Assembly (NCBI GenBank): GCA_007134165.1
Contig: SLLJ01000116.1
Location: 1-5,871 of the forward strand
DNA from: Nitriliruptoraceae bacterium
GTDB taxonomy: Bacteria > Actinomycetota > Nitriliruptoria > Nitriliruptorales > Nitriliruptoraceae
Length of the DNA: 5,871 bases
Direction of reading: 5' to 3'
Shown: one piece after another, positions 1 through 4,872 of the stretch
Layout: the number at the start of each line of letters is the position of its first letter
Numbering within the stretch: the first letter of the stretch is position 1
Notes under the pieces: model-generated
What the model saw: the letters and a program-made list of their open reading frames with translations, nothing else
What the model was told of the DNA's origin: nothing
Databases searched by the model: none
Position numbers and translations under genes: made by a program

Positions 1-243
1 CTCGCCCTCGTTGTGGCGGTGCCGGGAGGCATCCTGCTCGCTCCGTTCTGGTCGGTTACGACGACCTCGACCGCCGTGTTCGTTCTGGCCATGCTGGGCT
101 CGGTGCTCTCCGTCGGATTCGGCACCTACCGCACCGCGAAGGCAAGCCTGCCGTTCGTTCTCGGGGCCAGTGTCTCTGAGCATGGCGATCGGTTGCGACG
201 CCCTCTGTGGTCGCGGGGAATCGGGTGCAGCAACGTCCCCTGA
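1..243 (+). CDS. C-terminal fragment of a putative membrane protein (cut by window edge)
   Basis: An open frame runs from the first base to a TGA at 241-243 and gives the last 80 residues of a protein whose start lies outside the window. Two hydrophobic stretches are visible, roughly residues 1-17 (ending LLAPFW) and 23-43 (VFVLAMLGSVLSVGFG), consistent with two closely spaced transmembrane helices. A charged tail follows (YRTAK, then EHGDRLRRPLW), which would be cytosolic or extracellular. By hand count 7 of the first 50 codons end in A/T, against 8 of the last 30. The first part therefore looks normally coding, while the final 30 codons are less convincing and may reflect a decayed or frameshifted end. 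I recognise no family and assign no function. The next gene starts 221 bases downstream, so nothing shows co-transcription. Confidence 0.42.
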   Translation, partial: LALVVAVPGGILLAPFWSVTTTSTAVFVLAMLGSVLSVGFGTYRTAKASLPFVLGASVSEHGDRLRRPLWSRGIGCSNVP

Positions 244-405
244 CTTCGCGACGGTCCTCCTCGTCGAGCCGTAGCGACTGACGGGCATCGGCGGTCAGGC
301 GGAACGGTTCGCTGCCGAGAGGTCGCCCACAGCCCGTCGCGGCGGCTCGCGCCCGACCGTCCTGGCCTCAACACCGGCAAAGGGTCCGTTGCGCACACGG
401 CCTTT

Positions 406-437
406 CCAACCTCTACCAACCACGACGACGTTGGTAG
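406..437. promoter_or_regulatory. Candidate operator: inverted repeat with an extra half-site
   Basis: Perfect 8-bp arms CTACCAAC (413-420) and GTTGGTAG (430-437) flank a 9-base spacer. A further half-site CCAACC begins at 406, exactly 10 bp (one helical turn) before the CCAACC at 416. The right arm ends 27 bases before the antitoxin start codon and 17 bases before its ribosome binding site. Antitoxins with a helix-turn-helix commonly bind such repeats to repress their own operon, so the position fits autoregulation. That role is inferred; only the repeat is seen. A GC-rich transcribed hairpin is the alternative reading. Confidence 0.5.
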
Positions 438-454
438 CCGGAGGTTCCGCCGAC

Positions 455-459
455 AGGAG
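455..459 (+). promoter_or_regulatory. Ribosome binding site AGGAG of the antitoxin gene
   Basis: AGGAG lies 5 bases before the ATG at 465. It fixes this start against other in-frame codons and implies efficient translation of the antitoxin compared with the overlapped toxin start. Confidence 0.7.
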
Positions 460-464
460 TCCCG

Positions 465-935
465 ATGGGCCGTCTCGCAGAACTCGAACGCAGGCTCGAG
501 AACGCCCCCAAGTCGCTGCGTGACTTCGCCGACCAGCTCGCGGACCAGCTCAGCCGGCAGTTGGACCAGCACGCCAACGACCAGGCATGGGCAGATCAGC
601 TCGGCGCGGCGTACACGGCCGGGCAGGTCGCTCAGCTCCTCGGGATCACCAAGCGGGCTGTCGGTCAACGCCGCGGCCTGCTGCGGCTCAAGCAGCGCAA
701 CGGGCACGTGGTCTACCCGGTCGTGCAGTTCGACGGTGACGCGCCCCTGAAGGGCATCGACGAGACCGTCGTAACACTCGACCCGGCCGCAGCTGACCAC
801 TGGACGATCGCGTCATGGCTGACCGGCCCGAACCCGGACCTCGACGGCCGCACACCCGCCCAGGCGCTCCGCAACGGCGACCGCGACCGTGTGCTGGCAC
901 TCGCCCGCCGGTTGGCGAACGCTCTGGAACGCTGA
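465..935 (+). CDS. Antitoxin, Xre/MbcA/ParS type (helix-turn-helix plus toxin-binding domain)
   Basis: A 156-residue protein, the first gene of a two-gene toxin-antitoxin operon. Residues 1-45 are polar and helical, with heptad-like leucines (LAELERRLEN, then DQLADQLSRQLDQ) that could support dimerisation. Residues 50-70 (YTAGQVAQLLGITKRAVGQRR) form a compact helix-turn-helix resembling MerR/excisionase types more than a classical Xre fold. Residues 72-90 look like a small beta wing. The C-terminal part, about residues 113-152, has the pattern WLTGPNPDLDGRTPAQALRNGD followed by a leucine-rich helix; this is the hallmark of the DUF2384/MbcA/ParS toxin-binding domain that blocks RES toxins. The expected job is to neutralise the downstream RES protein and repress the operon. 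The ATG has AGGAG 5 bases upstream. Its TGA overlaps the toxin ATG (TGATG), indicating translational coupling. Family assignment is confident; DNA target and partner are inferred from context. Confidence 0.88.
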   Translation: MGRLAELERRLENAPKSLRDFADQLADQLSRQLDQHANDQAWADQLGAAYTAGQVAQLLGITKRAVGQRRGLLRLKQRNGHVVYPVVQFDGDAPLKGIDETVVTLDPAAADHWTIASWLTGPNPDLDGRTPAQALRNGDRDRVLALARRLANALER

Positions 936-1663
936 TGCCGCTGAAGCAGCTGCCCGACGCTGCGGGGGCGCTGGCGACCCTTCCCGGCCACGAGCTCGCA
1001 GACACAACCCTGCACCGCGTCTGGCGTGACGCTCTTGCCGATGGCACCACACGCTCGCAGCCATGGTTCTTCGCCAGCGTGCCCGACGACCCCCAGGCCG
1101 GTGGCCGTTTCGACCTGCCATCGGCATTGGGCGGAACCTGCTACCTGGCTGCTCAGCCCGTTGCTGCGCTGCTCGAAGCGCTCCAAGCCATGCTGCCCAT
1201 CATCCCCGAGCGTGAGCTGCAGCTGCGTCGGCGGACCGAGATCCAGGCCCCCACCGACGCGCCTGTCGCAGCAGACCTGATGGCCGCTGCTGCGACAGGG
1301 TTCGGGGTGGCCAGCGCACTGTGGTCGGCCAGCGAGCGGGCCACGACGCAGGCGTGGGCCGCAGCGCTACGCCGGGACGGCTGGTGGGCCCTGTGGGCAG
1401 GAGCCCAGCATGACACGACCACCCAGGGGCGTGCCGTGCCATTGTTCGACGTGACCGACGGCCCCCACCCGCCGAGCGGGCAGCAGTGGCCGTCAACGAG
1501 GCCCATCCGTCTCGAAACCGACCTCGACCTGATCGCGGCGCTGGCCGACCGAGGCTGGAACGTGCGAGGCCCGGCAACCTGCCGGATGCGAGCGATCCGC
1601 CCTGAGCCGGCCGGTGCCCGGTACCGGTGCCCGGTAGCGGTGGGACGGGAGCCAGGTGGGTGA
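935..1663 (+). CDS. RES-domain toxin (NAD+-consuming family)
   Basis: A 242-residue protein starting at the ATG that shares one base with the antitoxin stop. Family landmarks are R28 in LHRVW, GGRF at 56-59, Y70 in GTCYLA and E81 in the following helix. The later segment at 137-171 (TTQAWAAALRRDGWWALW...VPLF) matches the usual C-terminal part of the fold. Characterised RES toxins (MbcT, ParT and relatives) degrade or modify NAD+ or a nucleotide-linked enzyme in the cytosol and stop growth until the antitoxin occupies the active site; activity here is inferred. The family's third signature residue, a serine in the late beta segment, is not obvious: G156 or A157 stands where I expect it. Residues 230-242 are read through a 13-bp tandem duplication; without it the protein would end at residue 229. 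An in-frame ATG at 815 lies inside the antitoxin gene and is not credible as the start. Confidence 0.85.
   Translation: MPLKQLPDAAGALATLPGHELADTTLHRVWRDALADGTTRSQPWFFASVPDDPQAGGRFDLPSALGGTCYLAAQPVAALLEALQAMLPIIPERELQLRRRTEIQAPTDAPVAADLMAAAATGFGVASALWSASERATTQAWAAALRRDGWWALWAGAQHDTTTQGRAVPLFDVTDGPHPPSGQQWPSTRPIRLETDLDLIAALADRGWNVRGPATCRMRAIRPEPAGARYRCPVAVGREPGG
1611..1636 (+). repeat. Perfect 13-bp tandem duplication in the toxin 3' end
   Basis: CCGGTGCCCGGTA occurs twice head to tail (1611-1623 and 1624-1636). Because 13 is not a multiple of three, the second copy shifts the frame. With a single copy the codon after R229 would be TAG; with two copies it reads TAC and translation continues 13 residues to the TGA at 1661-1663. 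Each unit is itself nearly palindromic around its CCGG ends, which could favour slippage. Confidence 0.9.
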
Positions 1664-1674
1664 AACCTGGTCCC
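1647..1674. terminator. Hairpin over the toxin stop codon, possible bidirectional terminator
   Basis: GGGA-G-CCAGGT (1647-1657) pairs with ACCTGGTCCC (1665-1674), giving a 10-bp stem with one bulged G and a 7-base loop that contains the toxin TGA. It lies between two converging genes, where a shared terminator is expected. No uridine tract follows on either strand, which is common for actinobacterial terminators but weakens the call. Confidence 0.45.
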
Positions 1675-1740
1675 TGCTTGCTTCGCTTCCCAGTCCGGTT
1701 CGGCGTCCAATTCAGGTGCCGCCTTCCAAGCCGGTGGGGC

Positions 1741-1768
1741 TCAGAAGGTGGCGCTCAGAAGGTGGCGC
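1741..1768. repeat. Perfect 14-bp tandem duplication covering the erpA stop codon
   Basis: TCAGAAGGTGGCGC is present twice (1741-1754 and 1755-1768), followed by another TC. On the minus strand each copy encodes the end of the erpA protein (ATF then TGA). The copy at 1755-1768 supplies the stop used by the gene. The extra copy lies just beyond it, so the protein is unchanged in the normal frame. Confidence 0.9.
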
Positions 1769-2108
1769 TCTCCCCGCAGGCGCAAGAGCCCGAGGAGTTG
1801 GGGTTCTCGATGGAGAAGCCCGAGGCCTCGAGCGACTCCTTCCAGTCGATCACGGTGCCGGAGAGGTACGGCGCGGACATACGGTCGAGCCGCAGGCGGA
1901 TGCCGTGCTGCACGATGTCCTGGTCGCCGTCGAGTTCCCGGTCGTCGAAGAACAGCGCATAGCGGAATCCGGCGCACCCACCGGCCTGCACCGCGACGCG
2001 CAGGGCGATGTCGTCGACGTCGGGCTGGTCGACCAGGAAGCTGCGGACCTTCTCCGCGGCCTTCTCGGTCAGGGTGATGACCTGCTCGGTCTGCGTGTCG
2101 GTGCTCAC
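1755..2108 (-). CDS. erpA: A-type iron-sulfur cluster carrier (ErpA/IscA/HesB family)
   Basis: A 117-residue protein of the usual length for the family. Its three conserved cluster-binding cysteines are present: C45 in GGCAGFRY, and C109 and C111 in the C-terminal SCACGES. Other family marks are the N-terminal helix (LTEKAAEKVRSFL), FDD at 54-56, LDRMSAPYLSGTVIDW at 74-89 and GFSIENPN at 97-104. Proteins of this type receive Fe-S clusters from the assembly scaffold and pass them to apo-enzymes in the cytosol. ErpA, IscA and SufA cannot be told apart reliably from one sequence; ErpA is chosen from the overall pattern. The start is GTG (2108-2106) with GAGGAG (2121-2116) 7 bases upstream. The upstream gene lies 135 bp away, so erpA may have its own promoter. 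Its 3' end carries a 14-bp tandem duplication. It converges with the toxin gene. Confidence 0.92.
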   Translation of the reverse strand: MSTDTQTEQVITLTEKAAEKVRSFLVDQPDVDDIALRVAVQAGGCAGFRYALFFDDRELDGDQDIVQHGIRLRLDRMSAPYLSGTVIDWKESLEASGFSIENPNSSGSCACGESATF

Positions 2109-2180
2109 CGGGGTGCTCCTCGGATTGGTCTGGGACGGCGCCGGCTCAGCAGGGGCGGACGCCTGGCGGAGGTGGCAGCG

Positions 2181-2186
2181 AGTGTA
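2181..2186 (-). promoter_or_regulatory. Possible -10 element for erpA
   Basis: On the minus strand TACACT (2186-2181) matches the TAnnnT pattern of a vegetative -10 box and stands out in very GC-rich sequence. It lies about 73 bases before the GTG start. I see no good -35 hexamer at the usual spacing, so this is tentative. Confidence 0.25.
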
Positions 2187-2216
2187 GCGACGGGGGCAAG
2201 ATCCGGACCATCGGTG

Positions 2217-2232
2217 TGCGGGTCGGCCCGCA
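2217..2232 (-). terminator. Hairpin just after the GGT-like gene
   Basis: TGCGGG and CCCGCA form a perfect 6-bp stem with a 4-base loop, starting 11 bases beyond the TGA of the GGT-like gene in its direction of reading. It could attenuate transcription before erpA or protect the mRNA end. There is no T tract, and short GC hairpins arise easily at this base composition. Confidence 0.3.
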
Positions 2233-2243
2233 GCTCGGCCCGA

Positions 2244-3743
2244 TCAGGGCACCACGGCGGTGGATCCGCCCCGCCGGGGGTCGCCGGCGCACCCGCCGGC
2301 GGGCGTGACCGCGTGCACGCCGCCGAAGTACAGGTCACGCACGGACCACTCGTTGGTCGCCCGCGCCGCCCGCAGGTGGTCGACGGCCAAGCGGTCGAAG
2401 CCGGGCTCGACCTGGGCGAGATGCCCGTCCCAGTGCACCCGCGGCGCCTGGACCGCCGCCGGCAGGTCGGATCGGTCGTCGATCAGGTGGACGAGCACCT
2501 GCACGATGGCGCTGCGGATGCGTTCGCTGCCGCCGCTACCGAGTACGACCGGCTCGCCGCGCGGTGGCAGCAGGATGCTCGGCGCCATCATCGAACCCAC
2601 CCGCTGGCCGGGCGGCTCGACGTGGAAGCCGGCCGGGTGCAGGTCGGCCTCGCCCATGATGTTGTTGGCCATCACCCCGGTGTCGCCGAGGAAGATGCCC
2701 GAGCAGCTGCCGTTGGAGGTGGTCATCGACGCCAGGTTGCCCTCGGCGTCGACGACGCTGACGTGGGTGGTGCCCCGGCTGCTGCGCGGTGCGGGGTCCG
2801 CCAGGGCGGTGCCCAGCGACGCGTCGCCCGGCAGCGCACCACCGGAGGTGTGCAGGTGGGTGATCTCGTCGAGCACGTCGAGCAGCGCGACCAGCCGTTG
2901 GCCGCTGCCCGCCGGCGGCAACGGCCCGGAGCGCTCGAGCTGCGCCAGCGCGTAGGCGACCAGGCTGGCGCCGAACGACGGCGGCGGGTTGCTCAGCACC
3001 CGGGTCCCGCGGTAGCCGAACACCAGCGGCTCGCGCTCCACCACCGTGTAGCGCTGCAGGTCCTCGGCGGTCAGCAGACCCCCGTTGGACGACATCTGGA
3101 CGTCGAGGTGGCGCGCCAGTCCCGGGTCGGCGAAGCCGTTCACACGCCCGGCGCCGACCTCGGTCAACAACGCCGCCATCGGCTCGTTGACGACCGGATC
3201 GTCGGGGCCGATCAGCGCCCCGTCGCGGGTGTAGCGCCGGCGCCCCTCCTCGGTGAGCCTGAAGACCGGCTCGAGCAGGTGCAGCACGGCCAGCTGGTCG
3301 GGGCCGAGCGCCACTCCCTGCTGGCACAGCCGCCGTGCGGGCGCCACGATGGCGTCGAGGTCGAGGCGGCCCAGCCGCCGATGGACGTGGAGGTAGCCGG
3401 CCAGCGCACCGGGCACCGCGATCGATCCGGAGCCGACGTTGAAGATCTGATCCGCGCCGCGGAAGCGCACCGTGACCGGGGTGAAGTGCGGTTCGAGGTC
3501 GCTCGGGCCGCGGCCGGACCCCGGGGTGTCGACGAAAAAGTCGAACAGGACCTCCTCGCCAGCGGTCGTGCGTGCCAGCAGGAACCCACCGCCGGCCAAG
3601 CTGGTCAGGCAGGGCTCGACCACCGCTGCCGCGAAGCCGGCCGCGACGACCGCGTCGTAGGCGTTGCCGCCGTTGCCCAGCACCTCGGTGGCGGCCTCGA
3701 CGGTGCGGGGATGGCCGGCGGCGACGACCCCGACCCCCTTCAC
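2244..3743 (-). CDS. Gamma-glutamyltransferase-like Ntn hydrolase, cytosolic
   Basis: A 499-residue member of the gamma-glutamyltranspeptidase family. The precursor should cleave itself before T325 of the T325-T326-H327 motif (HVSVVDAEGN follows), giving a large subunit of 324 residues and a small one of 175; the new N-terminal threonine is the nucleophile. Further marks are GGGF (51-54), N344, NNIMGEADL (360-368), GSMMAPSI (383-390) and GSGGSERI (402-409). There is no signal peptide, unlike the periplasmic or secreted classical enzymes. The segment DFFVDTP (68-74) stands where classical enzymes have DFRE-x-AP, so the arginine that holds the glutamyl carboxylate is missing. Substrate is therefore open: a gamma-glutamyl compound, another amide or an acylated metabolite. 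The start is GTG, sharing bases with the kinase stop (GTGA) with GGAG 8 bases upstream; a 16-residue longer frame lies inside the kinase gene and is less likely. The gene is translationally coupled to the glycerate kinase. Confidence 0.87.
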   Translation of the reverse strand: MKGVGVVAAGHPRTVEAATEVLGNGGNAYDAVVAAGFAAAVVEPCLTSLAGGGFLLARTTAGEEVLFDFFVDTPGSGRGPSDLEPHFTPVTVRFRGADQIFNVGSGSIAVPGALAGYLHVHRRLGRLDLDAIVAPARRLCQQGVALGPDQLAVLHLLEPVFRLTEEGRRRYTRDGALIGPDDPVVNEPMAALLTEVGAGRVNGFADPGLARHLDVQMSSNGGLLTAEDLQRYTVVEREPLVFGYRGTRVLSNPPPSFGASLVAYALAQLERSGPLPPAGSGQRLVALLDVLDEITHLHTSGGALPGDASLGTALADPAPRSSRGTTHVSVVDAEGNLASMTTSNGSCSGIFLGDTGVMANNIMGEADLHPAGFHVEPPGQRVGSMMAPSILLPPRGEPVVLGSGGSERIRSAIVQVLVHLIDDRSDLPAAVQAPRVHWDGHLAQVEPGFDRLAVDHLRAARATNEWSVRDLYFGGVHAVTPAGGCAGDPRRGGSTAVVP

Positions 3744-4834
3744 AGCTGCTGCTCCGCGAGCCTCCGGCCGGCCTGCACCGCGTCGGCCCACGGGTCGGGA
3801 CCGGGACCCGCCGGGGAGGCCTGCACGAGCTGCCTCAGACCGAGCTCGACCGCGACCTGCGGCGTGGCCAGCGCGCCGACCACGGCCGCGACGGGGGTGC
3901 CGGCACGCCGAGCGAGATCAACCACGTGGGCGACGACCTTGCCCTCGGTGGTGGTCGCGTCCAGCCGCCCCTCACCGGTGACCACGAGGTCGGCGCCGGC
4001 CACGGCGGCAGGCAGCCCCACCAACGCGCCGACCGCCGCCGCCCCCGGATGGAAGCGGGCGCCCAGCGCGGCGGCCAGCGCGTAGCCAAGTCCCCCCGCC
4101 GCACCGGTGCCGGGCTGCTCGCGCAGCCGGGTGCCGTCGGTGAGATCGCGCTCGACGACCTCGGCGAAGCGCTCGAGCCCGGATGCCAGCCAGCGCACCG
4201 CGGAGGCATCCGCGCCCTTCTGTGGTCCGAAGCGTGCCGCCGCCTGGCCCAGGGGCGTGTCGACGTCGGCGAGCAGCACCACCTCGACGTCCGAGAAGTC
4301 GGGGACCCAACCCGGCTCGATGCGGTCGATGCGGTGCAGTTGTCCCCCTCCGATCTTCAGCCCGGAGCCGTCGGCGACCAGCAGGCGGTAGCCCAGGGCC
4401 GTGAGCGCCCCCGCGCCGCCGTCCACGGTCGCCGAGCCGCCGAGCCCGACCAGCACCCGCGAAGCCCCGGCGTCCCGGGCGGCGAGCAACAGTTGGCCGA
4501 CGCCGTAGGTGGTCGTCACCAGCGGGTCGCGGTCATCGGGTTCGAGCAGCGTCAGCCCGCAGGCCAGCGCGGACTCGAGCACGACGGTGCCCTCCCCACG
4601 ATGCAGCAGCCGGGCGGTGACCGGATGTCCGCGCGGTCCGGCCACCTCGACCTCGAGGTGGCGGTCGCCGGGCCCAGCGACGACACCGAGCAGGCCCTCA
4701 CCGCCGTCGGAGAGCGGCAGCTCGACGACCTCGTCGTCAGCACGCACCTGTCGCCAGCCCTCGGCCACCGCCGCGGCCACCTCGGCGGCGGACAGCGTGC
4801 CTCCGAAGCCGTCGGGGGCGACCACGACCTTCAC
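3740..4834 (-). CDS. Glycerate kinase, type II (GlxK/GarK family)
   Basis: A 364-residue protein of typical length for this family, which phosphorylates D-glycerate with ATP, mostly to 2-phosphoglycerate, feeding lower glycolysis from glyoxylate, serine or sugar-acid breakdown. Motifs in order are APDGFGGTLSA (6-16), LSDGGEG (41-47), GLGGSATVDGGAGAL (130-144), GTGAAGGLG (242-250) and TGEGRLD with a following EGK (286-299). The usual entry motif is DSFKG; here the serine and lysine positions are both glycine (G9, G11), a departure that might alter substrate handling. The start is the GTG at 4834, giving the family's normal VKVVVAPD beginning, with GGAGG 9 bases upstream. The ATG at 4861 would add nine residues running through that ribosome binding site. 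It follows the molybdoprotein gene by 38 bases, and its TGA overlaps the GTG of the GGT-like gene, so these are almost certainly co-transcribed. Confidence 0.9.
   Translation of the reverse strand: MKVVVAPDGFGGTLSAAEVAAAVAEGWRQVRADDEVVELPLSDGGEGLLGVVAGPGDRHLEVEVAGPRGHPVTARLLHRGEGTVVLESALACGLTLLEPDDRDPLVTTTYGVGQLLLAARDAGASRVLVGLGGSATVDGGAGALTALGYRLLVADGSGLKIGGGQLHRIDRIEPGWVPDFSDVEVVLLADVDTPLGQAAARFGPQKGADASAVRWLASGLERFAEVVERDLTDGTRLREQPGTGAAGGLGYALAAALGARFHPGAAAVGALVGLPAAVAGADLVVTGEGRLDATTTEGKVVAHVVDLARRAGTPVAAVVGALATPQVAVELGLRQLVQASPAGPGPDPWADAVQAGRRLAEQQL
3752..3755 (-). promoter_or_regulatory. Ribosome binding site deciding the GTG start of the GGT-like gene
   Basis: On the minus strand GGAG lies 8 bases before the GTG at 3743. 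It sits within the last codons of the kinase gene and favours the overlapping GTGA start over the longer open frame beginning at 3791. Confidence 0.55.
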
Positions 4835-4843
4835 GGGCGACAA

Positions 4844-4848
4844 CCTCC
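4844..4848 (-). promoter_or_regulatory. Ribosome binding site deciding the GTG start of the kinase
   Basis: On the minus strand GGAGG ends 9 bases before the GTG at 4834. The in-frame ATG at 4861 has no comparable site, so the GTG is preferred. Confidence 0.65.
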
Positions 4849-4872
4849 GGGTGGCGGGCATCAGGGCCCAGC

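Larger units (their letters stand above)
244..464. other. Intergenic region upstream of the toxin-antitoxin operon
   Basis: No convincing gene on either strand. The long leftward open frame crossing it is antisense to the antitoxin gene and looks like a shadow. The region must hold the promoter of the downstream operon. The clearest structure is the inverted repeat at 413-437. A weak -35-like TTGCGC at 389-394 sits 17 bases ahead of TCTACC (412-417), but this is a poor -10 match and I do not claim it as a promoter. Confidence 0.4.

Noticed and set aside
215..240. GGGGA/TCCCC inverted repeat at the end of the first gene as a terminator
   Set aside because: It has only 5 bp of stem around a 16-base loop and no T tract, so it is likely chance.
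389..417. TTGCGC and TCTACC as a sigma-70 promoter
   Set aside because: Spacing is 17 bases, but the -10 match is poor and no other support exists in this GC-rich context.
126..800. A 224-residue leftward open frame across the promoter region and antitoxin gene
   Set aside because: It overlaps a well-supported antitoxin gene and its operator, and its translation shows no family pattern.
815..934. Forty-residue upstream extension of the toxin
   Set aside because: It lies wholly within the antitoxin gene, is proline/arginine-rich and without motif, and the TGATG overlap gives a natural start at 935.
1153..1710. A 185-residue leftward open frame opposite the toxin gene
   Set aside because: It is antisense to the RES toxin, with serine/arginine/alanine-rich composition and no motif.
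3744..3791. Sixteen-residue upstream extension of the GGT-like protein
   Set aside because: It overlaps the kinase gene; the GTG at 3743 has a ribosome binding site and gives the normal family N-terminus.
1656..4085. An 809-residue rightward open frame
   Set aside because: It lies antisense to erpA, the GGT-like gene and part of the kinase, has a low-complexity R/G/A/H/V-rich composition and no recognisable motif. Long antisense open frames are expected where G/C-ending codons dominate.
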